64,000 nt of DNA from Rhizobium bangladeshense. GTDB lineage: Bacteria; Pseudomonadota; Alphaproteobacteria; Rhizobiales; Rhizobiaceae. The stretch's first letter is position 1. The number at the start of each line of letters is the position of its first letter. The DNA lies in contig NZ_LYPL01000012.1 of the NCBI RefSeq assembly GCF_001662075.1, positions 62,001 through 126,000 of the forward strand, in the 5' to 3' direction. The position numbers and the translations under genes were made by a program. The notes beneath the pieces were generated by a model. The model searched no databases, was not told where the DNA came from, and worked only from the letters and a program-made list of their open reading frames with translations. Of the stretch, positions 43,028 to 51,704 are shown piece by piece.

Positions 43028-44077
43028 ATGATGCGTTTAAACTGCATGCTTCTCAGTTCCGTCATCGCTCTTGCGACCGCCGGAGCCGCATTTGCCGAGG
43101 ACAGGCTGACCGTCACATCCTGGGGCGGCGCCTATACGAAGAGCCAGGAAGAGGCCTTCTTCAAGCCTTTCGCCAAGGAGACCGGCACCAAGATCCTCCA
43201 GGATGAATGGGACGGCTCGACCGCCAAACTCAAAGGCATGGTCGAAACCGGCCAGGTCACCTGGGATGTCGTCGACGTCGAACCCAGCCATGCGCTGCAA
43301 GGTTGCGACGAAGGCTGGCTTGAGACGATCGACTATTCGAAGCTCGGCGGCAAGGACGCCTTCATCGACGGCGCGGCGATGGATTGTGCGGTCGCGACCA
43401 TCGTTTTCGGCACCATCTATGCCTATGACGCCGGCAAATTCCCGAACGGTGGGCCGACGACGATGGCCGATCTCTTCGACACAGCCAAATTTCCGGGGCC
43501 GCGCGCCTTGCGCAAATCGCCGAAGACCACGCTGGAATTCGCTTTGATCGCCGACGGGGTCAAACCTTCGGAGGTCTACGACGTACTCGCAACGCCGGAA
43601 GGTGTCGACCGCGCCTTCAAGAAGCTCGACACGATCAAGAAGGATGTGAAGGTCTGGTGGACCGCCGGCGCACAGCCGCCGCAGCTTCTTGCCGATGGCG
43701 AAGTGGTGATGACGACGGCCTGGAACGGCCGCATCTATGACGCCGTCAAGAACAGCGGCAAGAACTTCAAGATCGTCTGGGATGGCCAGGGCATGGACTT
43801 CAATCTCTGGGCCGAGCCGAAAGGCTCGAAGAACAAGGAGCTGGCGGACAAGTTCGTCGCCTTCACCGTCAATCCCGACGTGATGGCGCAGCAGTCGAAA
43901 TACATCTCCTATGGCCCGACCCTGAAGGCGGCCATCGCCAAGGTTCCGCCGGACATTCTCGCCGATCTGCCGACAGCACCGGAGAATACGAAGAACGCGT
44001 TCGTCGTCTCCTCCGAGTTCTGGGCCGACCATGACGAGGAGTTGACCGAACGCTTCAACAAGTGGCTCGCACAGTAA
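43028..44077 (+). CDS. ABC transporter substrate-binding protein (PotD/spermidine-putrescine type)
   Basis: The 349-residue periplasmic protein has a signal peptide ending at AFA and the family opening DRLTVTSWGGAYTKSQEEAFFKPFAKETG. The segment TWDVVDVEPSHALQGCDEGWLE and the later NGRIYDAVKNSGKNF belong to the binding cleft. It is similar in length and motifs to the binding protein at 62731, so the two importers are paralogous. A hairpin follows before the permease gene. Confidence 0.92.
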   Translation: MMRLNCMLLSSVIALATAGAAFAEDRLTVTSWGGAYTKSQEEAFFKPFAKETGTKILQDEWDGSTAKLKGMVETGQVTWDVVDVEPSHALQGCDEGWLETIDYSKLGGKDAFIDGAAMDCAVATIVFGTIYAYDAGKFPNGGPTTMADLFDTAKFPGPRALRKSPKTTLEFALIADGVKPSEVYDVLATPEGVDRAFKKLDTIKKDVKVWWTAGAQPPQLLADGEVVMTTAWNGRIYDAVKNSGKNFKIVWDGQGMDFNLWAEPKGSKNKELADKFVAFTVNPDVMAQQSKYISYGPTLKAAIAKVPPDILADLPTAPENTKNAFVVSSEFWADHDEELTERFNKWLAQ

Positions 44078-44084
44078 CCTCGTC

Positions 44085-44117
44085 GGGCGGGCGAGTGTCC
44101 CCCGGCTTCGTCCGCCC
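44085..44117 (+). other. Intergenic hairpin after the PotD-type gene
   Basis: An 11-bp stem including two G-T wobble pairs (GGGCGGGCGAG / TTCGTCCGCCC arm at 44107-44117) lies 8 bases after the binding-protein stop. A pyrimidine-rich CTTTCTCT follows, so partial termination before the permease genes is plausible. Confidence 0.5.
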
Positions 44118-44145
44118 CTTTCTCTACCGCAAAAAGGCATGAGCG

Positions 44146-45402
44146 ATGGTGACCGCGACAATGAATGAAGGCGACGAGGCTACGGTTGCCGCCCGCATGC
44201 GGGTGAAGAGCCTTGGCAGTGCGAAAAGCAAGGCGCAATTGAAAGCGCTGTTGCTGATCGCTCCCCTGTTGATCTTCCTACTGCTCGTCTTCGTCCTCCC
44301 AATCGCCCTGTTGTTGACGCGCGCCGTCGACAACAGGGCGGCCTCCGCCGCCCTGCCCTACACGATGTCGGCTCTGTCAGCCTGGGACGAGCAGTTGCCG
44401 CCCGACGAGGCGCTATTTGCCGCCTTTGCCGCCGATCTCAAACAATCGCCCCGCGATCGGATCGCCGAGGTTGCCAAGCGTCTCAATTATTACGAGACGG
44501 GCATGCGCTCGATGCTGTTGAAAACCGCCCGCACCATCCGCGACGCACAGCCGCCCTACAAGCCCGCTTTCGTCGCCATCGATCCGAAGTGGGAGACCCC
44601 GCATTACTGGACGATCATCAAGAACGCCTCGCCGCCCTTCACCGATTATTACCTGCTCGCCTCGCTTGATCTCGAGCGCGACGCCTCAGGCGCCATCGGC
44701 AGGGTCTCTGCGGAGAATGCTGTACATGTCGATGTCCTGATCCGCACCTTCGTCGTCAGCGCGTCGGTGACCGTGATTTGTCTATTTCTCGGTTATCCCC
44801 TCGCCGCACTGATCGCCCGGTCGAAAGGGGCGGTTGCCAATACGCTGCTGATCCTGGTGCTTCTGCCGTTCTGGACTTCGCTGCTGGTCCGCACCAGCGC
44901 CTGGGTGGTGCTGCTGCAGGGGCGTGGCGTCATCAATTCGGCGCTGATCTGGCTGGGTCTGGTCGACCCGTCGCGGCCTCTCGACCTGATCTACAATCGC
45001 ATCGGCGTGCTGATCGCCATGACCCATATTCTGCTGCCCTTCATGGTGCTGCCGATCTACAGCGTCATGAAGAGCATACCGACGGTCTATCTCCGAGCCG
45101 CCTCGTCGCTCGGCGCGCCGCCGGTCTCAGCCTTCTTCCGCGTCTACCTGCCGATGAGCATGCCCGGCGTCAGCGCCGGCGGCTTGCTCGTCTTCATCCT
45201 GGCGCTCGGCTACTACATCACGCCGGCGCTGGTCGGCGGGCCGGGAGACCAAATGGTCAGCTATTTCATCGCCTATTATTCCAACCAGGTCACCAATTGG
45301 GGCATGGCGGCGGCCTTGAGCACGATCCTTCTGGTGGCGGTGCTCATCCTCTACGCCGTCTACAATCGCATCGTCGGCATCGACAGGCTGAGGATCGGCT
45401 GA
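44146..45402 (+). CDS. ABC transporter permease (PotB type) with a long periplasmic insert
   Basis: The 418-residue permease has a first membrane helix at about 38-62 (LLLIAPLLIFLLLVFVLPIALLL), then a polar loop of about 130 residues, then five more helices. The coupling motif is RAASSLGAPPVSAFFRVYLPMSMPG near residue 325. Typical PotB proteins are 280-300 residues, so the loop is an addition seen in one subgroup; it may contact the binding protein. Its stop overlaps the next permease by one base. Confidence 0.9.
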   Translation: MVTATMNEGDEATVAARMRVKSLGSAKSKAQLKALLLIAPLLIFLLLVFVLPIALLLTRAVDNRAASAALPYTMSALSAWDEQLPPDEALFAAFAADLKQSPRDRIAEVAKRLNYYETGMRSMLLKTARTIRDAQPPYKPAFVAIDPKWETPHYWTIIKNASPPFTDYYLLASLDLERDASGAIGRVSAENAVHVDVLIRTFVVSASVTVICLFLGYPLAALIARSKGAVANTLLILVLLPFWTSLLVRTSAWVVLLQGRGVINSALIWLGLVDPSRPLDLIYNRIGVLIAMTHILLPFMVLPIYSVMKSIPTVYLRAASSLGAPPVSAFFRVYLPMSMPGVSAGGLLVFILALGYYITPALVGGPGDQMVSYFIAYYSNQVTNWGMAAALSTILLVAVLILYAVYNRIVGIDRLRIG

Positions 45403-46223
45403 TGACGAATTTCCTGTCTTTCCCGCGGTTGTTTTCGATCCTCCTGTGGCTGGCGGGCGGCCTGGTGATCCTGTTCCTGATCGCGCCGATCGTGGCGATC
45501 GTGCCACTCTCCTTCAACGCCGAGCCGTTCTTCACCTACCCGATGCCCGGCCTGTCGCTCAGGTGGTATCGCGAATTCTTCGATTCCAACGTCTGGCAGC
45601 TGGCGCTGAAGAACAGCATCATCGTCGCCGTCTTCGCCACTGTCCTTTCGACCTTTCTCGGCACGCTTGCCGCGATCGGCCTCAGCCGGCCCTCCTGCCC
45701 GGCGCGGGCAACGTTAACCGCCATTCTGATTTCCCCAATGATCGTGCCAGTCATCGTGTCGGCGGTCGGCATCTATTATGCCTTCGCCGCCGTCGGACTG
45801 CTCAACAGCCTGACTGGGCTGGTGCTGGCGCATACGGCGATCGGAGCGCCCTTCGTGGTGATCACCGTGACGGCGACACTCGCAAGCTTCGATCACAATC
45901 TGATGCGGGCGGCATCCAGTCTCGGCGCAACCCCTGTCGAGGCGACCTTGCGCATCATGCTGCCGGTCATTGCCCCGGGAGTGGCCTCCGGCGCCCTCTT
46001 CGCCTTCGTGACGTCGTTCGACGAAGTGGTGATTGCGCTCTTCATCGCCGGTTCCGAGGAACGCACGCTGCCGCGGCAGATGTGGAGCGGCGTGCGGGAA
46101 ACGCTGAGCCCGACGATCGCCGCCGTCGCCTCTCTCCTCATCCTGTTTTCGACGCTGTTCCTCGCCACCATCCAATGGCTGCAGCGACGCGCCGAACGCC
46201 AGAAGATTGCGCACAGGGATTGA
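45402..46223 (+). CDS. ABC transporter permease (PotC type)
   Basis: The 273-residue permease has six predicted membrane segments and the coupling motif RAASSLGATPVEATLRIMLPVIAPG near residue 170. It pairs with the preceding PotB-type subunit, whose stop codon overlaps its start. Confidence 0.93.
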   Translation: MTNFLSFPRLFSILLWLAGGLVILFLIAPIVAIVPLSFNAEPFFTYPMPGLSLRWYREFFDSNVWQLALKNSIIVAVFATVLSTFLGTLAAIGLSRPSCPARATLTAILISPMIVPVIVSAVGIYYAFAAVGLLNSLTGLVLAHTAIGAPFVVITVTATLASFDHNLMRAASSLGATPVEATLRIMLPVIAPGVASGALFAFVTSFDEVVIALFIAGSEERTLPRQMWSGVRETLSPTIAAVASLLILFSTLFLATIQWLQRRAERQKIAHRD

Positions 46224-46237
46224 TGAAGGAGGCGAGC

Positions 46238-46594
46238 ATGCAGATCGAACGTTACGAGACCGGAAAACGGATGAGCCAGGCCGTGACCTATGGCAGCTTC
46301 GTCTTCCTCGCAGGCCAGGTCGCAGTCGACGCGCCCGGCGCGTCCATCCGCGAGCAGACGACCAATATCCTGACACGGATCACTCGACTCCTGGACGGCG
46401 TGGGCAGCAATCCGAAACGAATCCTCAGCGCGACGATCTGGCTTGCGGACATGTCGACGTTCGAAGACATGAATGCCGTCTGGGACGACTGGGTGCCATC
46501 CGGCCATGCGCCGGCGCGCGCCACCGTCGAGGCAAGACTTGCCGCGCCGCAATATTCCGTGGAAATCGGCATTATCGCAGCAGTCGGCAATTGA
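46238..46594 (+). CDS. RidA/YjgF-family reactive imine deaminase
   Basis: The 118-residue protein belongs to the RidA family, which hydrolyses reactive enamines and imines to keto acids plus ammonia. It shows SQAVTYGSFVFLAGQVAVD, the helix QTTNILTRITRLLDGVG, and the active-site Arg in HAPARATVEARLA with the final Glu in YSVEIGIIAAV. The ATG at 46238 follows AAGGAGG; an ATG at 46223 is less likely. As the last gene of the importer operon divergent from the DadA-like oxidase, it probably hydrolyses the imine made by that enzyme. The next 247 bases show no clear gene. Confidence 0.93.
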   Translation: MQIERYETGKRMSQAVTYGSFVFLAGQVAVDAPGASIREQTTNILTRITRLLDGVGSNPKRILSATIWLADMSTFEDMNAVWDDWVPSGHAPARATVEARLAAPQYSVEIGIIAAVGN

Positions 46595-46841
46595 GCGCGG
46601 GACCCTGCCGGAAGCGCCTGCCTCGCAGTTCATATCGAATGTCCCGAGGGACGAGCGCGAAAGGCAAGCCGCAACGGCCAACCGTCTTCGGATAATTTCG
46701 TCCGCATGCTGACGAAAGACCATGAGTTGCAAAGCCGTGACACTCGTTAACAACCTTCGAAAGGGGCTGCGGGCAACTTGCCTTTGTATGATTTAGTCTT
46801 TAATGACGCCCCAATTTCCAAGGCGTAGGGACTGAACCGGC

Positions 46842-47468
46842 ATGTCGCATCACCAGAGCAAAACATCCGAGCTTGGCGTCACGGCCGGCGATCTCGATCG
46901 CTATTTCACATTTCTCCGCCATGTTCTCGTGAATGCAGCCGCCTCGCGACCGGCTGACGAAAGCCTGGATTATGCAACTGCGGTGAGCGAGGCCATGCAA
47001 CTCGCCCGTGCCACCCATGACGCCGGCCGGAAGATCATCTTCATCGGCAACGGCGGCAGTGCGGCCATTGCCAGCCATATGGCGACCGACTACTCCAAAA
47101 ATGGTGGACTCCGCGCCATGGCGATGAACGACGGCGCAACGCTGACCTGCCTCTCGAACGACCTCGGCTATGAGAACGTCTTCGCAAAGCAGATCGAAAT
47201 GCATGCGAATGAAGGAGATCTGCTGATTGCGATCAGCAGTTCAGGCCGATCGGAAAGCATTACCAAGGCCGTCCGCACCGCCCGCGAAAAAGGCGGCGCC
47301 GTCATCACCTTGAGCGGCTTCGCGCCGGGCAACCCGTTGCGCGCGCTCGGTGATCTGAATTTCTATGTTGCTTCCGATCAATATGGCTATGTGGAGATTG
47401 CCCATCTCGCGATCTGCCACGCCATATTGGATTTTTCCTGCGGCCTCGTCCCGCCCAGCCTCTCCTAA
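46842..47468 (+). CDS. gmhA: SIS-domain sedoheptulose-7-phosphate isomerase (GmhA type)
   Basis: The 208-residue protein is a SIS isomerase resembling GmhA, which makes D-glycero-D-manno-heptose 7-phosphate from sedoheptulose 7-phosphate. The phosphate-binding segment FIGNGGSAAIASHMATDYSK is near residue 66, LIAISSSGRSESITKAVRTAR near 130, and the active-site helix VEIAHLAICHAIL keeps the spaced Glu and His residues of GmhA. DiaA-type SIS proteins look similar, but the operon supplies a heptose kinase, a GmhB-type phosphatase and a nucleotidyltransferase, which supports the heptose role. It opens a nine-gene operon. Confidence 0.82.
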   Translation: MSHHQSKTSELGVTAGDLDRYFTFLRHVLVNAAASRPADESLDYATAVSEAMQLARATHDAGRKIIFIGNGGSAAIASHMATDYSKNGGLRAMAMNDGATLTCLSNDLGYENVFAKQIEMHANEGDLLIAISSSGRSESITKAVRTAREKGGAVITLSGFAPGNPLRALGDLNFYVASDQYGYVEIAHLAICHAILDFSCGLVPPSLS

Positions 47469-47484
47469 GAGCCGTATCACGCGC

Positions 47485-48723
47485 ATGAATTTCTCCCACA
47501 CCCACGATCCGGAATTGACGCTTCTGACGCCAGACGACGACGTCGCCGACCCGGAAGTAACCATCCTCGTTCCCTCGCTCAACGAGGAATTGACGATCGG
47601 AACCTTCGTCGATTGGTGCCGTCAGGGCATTGCGGCAAGCGGTGCGGCGGTGGAAATCCTCATCGTCGACAGTTCGACTGATCGCACGCCGGAAATCGCC
47701 CGTGAGAGGGGTGCGCGCGTGTTGCGGACGCCGAAGCGCGGCCTGGGCCGGGCCTACATCGATGCCATTCCCTTCGTCCGCGGCAAGTTCATCATCATGG
47801 GCGATGCGGACTGCACCTATGATTTTCGCCAGATCGCGCCGTTTATCGAAGCCTTCCGGAAAGGCTATGACTTCGTAATGGGCTCGCGGTTCAAGGGCTC
47901 GATCGAAGCCAATGCAATGCCGCCGCTGCACCGCTATTTCGGAACGCCCCTGACGACATGGATTCTCAATCGCATGTTCGCCAGCCGCTTTTCCGACATC
48001 CATTGCGGCATGCGGGGCATCAGCGTCGATGCCTTGCTCCGCATGGATCTTCGTTCGCAGGGTTGGGAATATGCCTCGGAAATGGTGCTGAAGTCCGTGC
48101 ATATGGAGCTTGCCACCACCGAAGTGCCGATTCATTTCCTCAAGGATCCGGAAGGACGCCTCAGCCACATGAAGCGGCGGGGCTGGATGGAGCCATGGCG
48201 GGCAGGCTGGCGCAATCTGCAGGCCATGTTCGTCTATGGGTTCGATTTCTTTCTCGTCTGGCCAGGTCTCCTGCTTCTCGCCCTCGGCCTGATCATGATG
48301 CTGCCGTTGCTTGCCGGCCCCATGTCCATCGGCGGTGTGCGGTTCTCGTCCAACGCTATGCTGTTTGCCATGGCTATGGCCGTCCTTGGTCAATCAATGC
48401 TGGTTTCGGCGGCGATCGGTCGAGTGATTTTCGACTATTCGGGACATGTGCAGCCCCGTTTCGAGCGGCTTCTGCCTTACAATGCAACGATCTGGGGATC
48501 GGTTATCGCCGTTCTGGCAGGCGCATTGTTGGCGGTTCCGCTGTTCGATTCCTATGTCGACAACGGATACGTGCTGCCTGAGATCGGCATCGAGACAAAC
48601 TGGGCCGTCTTCGGGGTTTGGCTTATCATCACGGCGTTCCAGATCTTTATATCAGGCCTCATGGTACGAGCCCTCGGCGTTATGTTGCCGATCAAGAAAG
48701 CTGCGCCGCCTCTCGCGGGATAG
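47485..48723 (+). CDS. GT2 glycosyltransferase with C-terminal membrane segments (polyprenyl-phosphate sugar synthase-like)
   Basis: The 412-residue protein begins with a GT-A domain: VTILVPSLNEELTIG, the metal-binding GDADCTYDF near residue 110 and GSRFKGSIEANAMPPLHRYFG, a set typical of dolichyl/polyprenyl-phosphate mannose synthases. From about residue 255 there are four or five hydrophobic segments. Such proteins attach a sugar to polyprenyl phosphate at the inner face of the membrane. The next two genes encode a GT-C-like membrane protein and a UPF0104-like membrane protein, suggesting lipid-linked transfer. The donor may be the heptose nucleotide made by this operon; this is inferred. 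Confidence 0.85.
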   Translation: MNFSHTHDPELTLLTPDDDVADPEVTILVPSLNEELTIGTFVDWCRQGIAASGAAVEILIVDSSTDRTPEIARERGARVLRTPKRGLGRAYIDAIPFVRGKFIIMGDADCTYDFRQIAPFIEAFRKGYDFVMGSRFKGSIEANAMPPLHRYFGTPLTTWILNRMFASRFSDIHCGMRGISVDALLRMDLRSQGWEYASEMVLKSVHMELATTEVPIHFLKDPEGRLSHMKRRGWMEPWRAGWRNLQAMFVYGFDFFLVWPGLLLLALGLIMMLPLLAGPMSIGGVRFSSNAMLFAMAMAVLGQSMLVSAAIGRVIFDYSGHVQPRFERLLPYNATIWGSVIAVLAGALLAVPLFDSYVDNGYVLPEIGIETNWAVFGVWLIITAFQIFISGLMVRALGVMLPIKKAAPPLAG

Positions 48724-48743
48724 GAGCCACGAAAGGGGCGATC

Positions 48744-50714
48744 ATGATCCTAGGCTGGTGCACGGTTCTTTCCATAATCTTATGGGGCCTCGTGATCGAC
48801 CGAGGCATCGTTACCCGGCTCAACCGACATTGCGATCAACCCCTTCGAGATGGCGCCGACTTCCTATTCAGCGGTATTCTGCCGGCTCTGGCGATATCAG
48901 GCGGCGCGGCTACCGTCCTTGGCGCATTTCATGGGCTGCGATGGGAAATCGTTTTTCCTGTCGTGGTGGTCTCGATGATCTGGCGGCGGCGCGATCTCGT
49001 CGCCGTTCTCCGCGACCTGGGTTCGCTGCTTCGTAAAATTGCCGCTGAAACGAAAACCGGAAATCCGTTGCCGGCGCTTGCGGCCTTCACATGCATCATA
49101 CTTTGCTATGTCTCGAGCGTTCTGGCCCTGTTTCCGTCTGGTATCGCCGATGTATGGGTTTTCCACGTTCCGCTGGCGAACAGCATCATCGATCACGCCG
49201 GCTTTGTGTCGCCGCAGATCGACCATCCGTTCTACGGCAATATTCCGCTCTTCTTCAATCTGTTGTTTGCGCTCGTCATGATGGTCAGCGGTCACTGGAC
49301 CGGCGCCTCCGTCATGAATATCGCGATTTTCTTCGCGTTTCTGTTTCTTCTTTCAAGTTGCGCCAGCCGTTGGCGGGCATGCGGTTTTTTCCTGGTGGCC
49401 GCTCTGATCCTCAGCATCCCTTTCTTCAGGGGGAGCGTCGGCGAACCGATGACGGATCTGGCCCGGTCGTGTTTCTCGGTCGCAGCCGTGCTTTTCCTGT
49501 GGCGTTATCTGGAAACCCGGCGCCCGGCGGAGCTTTTCCATTGTGCGCTCGTGTTGGGGGGAGCGGTCGGCGGAAAATATACCGAACTGCAAATGGTGGG
49601 CCTCATAGGGCTGGCATTGCTGCCGACGCTTCTCAAGGGACGGGTATCGCTGCCGCTCTTTCTGTCATGCCTCTGCGCATTCCTCGCAGTGGCGGGCTAC
49701 TGGTATGCGAGAAACCTGATCGTCCTCGGCAATCCGATCTATCCTTTCATGTTCGGTCATCCGGGCCTCACCGACGCTTGGATGGCAGATTACATGCTCG
49801 AATTGGGCCGGGCTTTCGATCCCGCCAACCGGCATTTCGTGACGAACCTCGCAACGCTGCAAGGCTGGCGCGATTTCCTCCATATTCTTTACCAGTGGTT
49901 TCTCGCGAGCAAGCCGAATGCTTTCGTCGCTCTCGCTTTGATACTGGCCGGCCTGGCAGTGGCTTTCCGGCGCATCGCATTCCTCGCAGCGATTACCGCT
50001 GCCATGTTTGTGATATGGTACACCGTTATGTTCAATCACATCAGGTGGGCGACGCCAGCCTATCTGCTCTTCTTTTCGACCGGGTTTATCGGCGCCTCGT
50101 TGGTTCGCGAACGGCTGGATGAATGGCTCGACCGACGGGTGCTGCCGCAGATCGCTCCCCTTGCGAAAATTGCCTCTTCGCCGGCATCTATGGTCGCCAG
50201 CCCGGTGGTCATCGGCTTGCTGGCCGGGGGACTCTGGATTTCCCACTGGCATCAGATGGGCGGCAGCGACATCGATCCCGTCAAGGCGAAAGAACTCGAC
50301 GTCGTGCTTGGGATGATCAGCGTCGACACCTACATGGAGAGCCATCGCGAAGCCTATTTCATGTACCGCTATATCGCTGATCATGACCTCAGAACCGTTT
50401 TTCAACCTTTTGATACGGCCAATACATTATTGTCGACGGCTTATAACGACGGCCGCGATGGCGGCTGGCAATTGCCGCGCTACATGCTGCCTGCACCGGG
50501 TTCGGATATCGATGCTTTCATCAGGGACAATCATATAGGCTACTTCATCGTTCCGCCCGATGCCGGCAGCGCCTTCCTCGCCGAACGCATCGGAGAAGAT
50601 AAAATAGCGGTGGCCAATAGCGTCATAGCCCGCATGATGCCCCGGGCCTCGCTGATATTGACGGATCGGTTCGGCTGGAAGCTCTACCGTTTCGACGCGG
50701 ATCGGGCATCGTGA
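48744..50714 (+). CDS. Large polytopic membrane protein, GT-C glycosyltransferase-like
   Basis: The 656-residue protein has about 11-13 hydrophobic segments and a C-terminal soluble part of about 140 residues. The early periplasmic loop carries DVWVFHVPLANSIIDHAGFV, acidic/histidine-bearing like the catalytic loop of GT-C enzymes such as ArnT/PMT, and GYWYARNLIVLGNPIYPFMFG is a motif common in this group. The ATG at 48744 follows AAGGGG. GT-C enzymes move a sugar from a polyprenyl-phosphate carrier on the outer face of the inner membrane, matching the preceding GT2. The acceptor is unknown. Its stop overlaps the next start as GTGA. Confidence 0.7.
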   Translation: MILGWCTVLSIILWGLVIDRGIVTRLNRHCDQPLRDGADFLFSGILPALAISGGAATVLGAFHGLRWEIVFPVVVVSMIWRRRDLVAVLRDLGSLLRKIAAETKTGNPLPALAAFTCIILCYVSSVLALFPSGIADVWVFHVPLANSIIDHAGFVSPQIDHPFYGNIPLFFNLLFALVMMVSGHWTGASVMNIAIFFAFLFLLSSCASRWRACGFFLVAALILSIPFFRGSVGEPMTDLARSCFSVAAVLFLWRYLETRRPAELFHCALVLGGAVGGKYTELQMVGLIGLALLPTLLKGRVSLPLFLSCLCAFLAVAGYWYARNLIVLGNPIYPFMFGHPGLTDAWMADYMLELGRAFDPANRHFVTNLATLQGWRDFLHILYQWFLASKPNAFVALALILAGLAVAFRRIAFLAAITAAMFVIWYTVMFNHIRWATPAYLLFFSTGFIGASLVRERLDEWLDRRVLPQIAPLAKIASSPASMVASPVVIGLLAGGLWISHWHQMGGSDIDPVKAKELDVVLGMISVDTYMESHREAYFMYRYIADHDLRTVFQPFDTANTLLSTAYNDGRDGGWQLPRYMLPAPGSDIDAFIRDNHIGYFIVPPDAGSAFLAERIGEDKIAVANSVIARMMPRASLILTDRFGWKLYRFDADRAS

Positions 50715-51670
50715 CCACGCCGTCCTCCCGCGCATTGCTTCGCATCGGCATCCCGGTTCTGAAAGTGGCCGTCGCGCTTGGCCTCGTCATATGGATCGCG
50801 CTTAAGGTCGATTTCACAGAAGGCTGGGCGGGGGTCCGGACTCTGTCAGCGACGACCATCTGCGTCAGTGTCTTCCTTCTTCTCTTGCAGGCCCTGCTTT
50901 CGGCGTGGCGGTGGTGCCTTCTGTCGGAAATGATCGGACAGAGGCTGAAAATATCAGGCGCCATGAAACTCTTCATGCAAAGCCTCTTTTACAATCAGGC
51001 TCTTCCCAGCCCCATTCCAGGCGATGCCGCACGCATATTCGGCGCCCTCAAATACGGCCTGACGATCAAGGAAGCCACGCTTGGCGTCGTCATGGACCGT
51101 ATCCTCACGCTGTTCGGGCTGGCGGTCGTTGCGCTGATCGGACTGATCATCATGCGCGCCTTTTACGGGCACGACTTCCCAATCCCCTATCTCACTGAAC
51201 TGACGGCACTCGGCGTCGCGGGAACTATCGCATCGGCTCTGGTGTTCAGCTGGCGTCGCCATCTTTTCGTTCGGCTTCTTCCGGAAAAGCTGCACGCGCT
51301 GAACGAGGCGCTGGGGGCTTTTCTCGTCCACCGCAGAATGCTCGGAATATTTCTATTGACCCTCGTCATCCACGGCTTGGGTGTCGTCTCGCTTGAGATT
51401 CTCGTTCTTGGTCTTGGTCTCCCGCTCGATTGGGGTCAGGCCGCAGCCGCTTTCCCGCCAGTGCTGTTGATCGCCATGGTTCCCATTTCCGTTGGAGGAT
51501 GGGGCCTGCGCGAAGGCGGCATGATCATTTCACTTGCCGTGTTCGGTATCGGCACGACGGACGCCGCGACGCTGTCGGTGGTTTTCGGCCTGTTGCAGCT
51601 TGTGGTCGGCTTGGCCGGTGGTGTATTCGTCCTTTCGCGTCCTCATTCGGGAAAGATCAAAGCGCTCTGA
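50711..51670 (+). CDS. UPF0104/AglD-like (lysylphosphatidylglycerol synthase-type) membrane protein
   Basis: The 319-residue protein starts with a GTG coupled to the preceding stop. It has about eight membrane segments and the family motif FYNQALPSPIPGDAARIFGALKYGL near residue 90, with PISVGGWGLREGGMI near 260. This family includes the flippase-like part of MprF and AglD-related proteins linked to lipid-bound sugars. In this operon a role in presenting or flipping a glycolipid is plausible; no catalytic function can be assigned. Confidence 0.82.
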   Translation: MTTPSSRALLRIGIPVLKVAVALGLVIWIALKVDFTEGWAGVRTLSATTICVSVFLLLLQALLSAWRWCLLSEMIGQRLKISGAMKLFMQSLFYNQALPSPIPGDAARIFGALKYGLTIKEATLGVVMDRILTLFGLAVVALIGLIIMRAFYGHDFPIPYLTELTALGVAGTIASALVFSWRRHLFVRLLPEKLHALNEALGAFLVHRRMLGIFLLTLVIHGLGVVSLEILVLGLGLPLDWGQAAAAFPPVLLIAMVPISVGGWGLREGGMIISLAVFGIGTTDAATLSVVFGLLQLVVGLAGGVFVLSRPHSGKIKAL

Positions 51671-51704
51671 CGAGCCTTAACAGATCATATATGGAGCTGC
51701 CGAC

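Noticed and set aside
46595..46841. Possible terminator or promoter between the RidA and GmhA-type genes
   Set aside because: Only a 5-bp stem (GTCCC/GGGAC) with a 2-base loop and no convincing -35/-10 pair was found.
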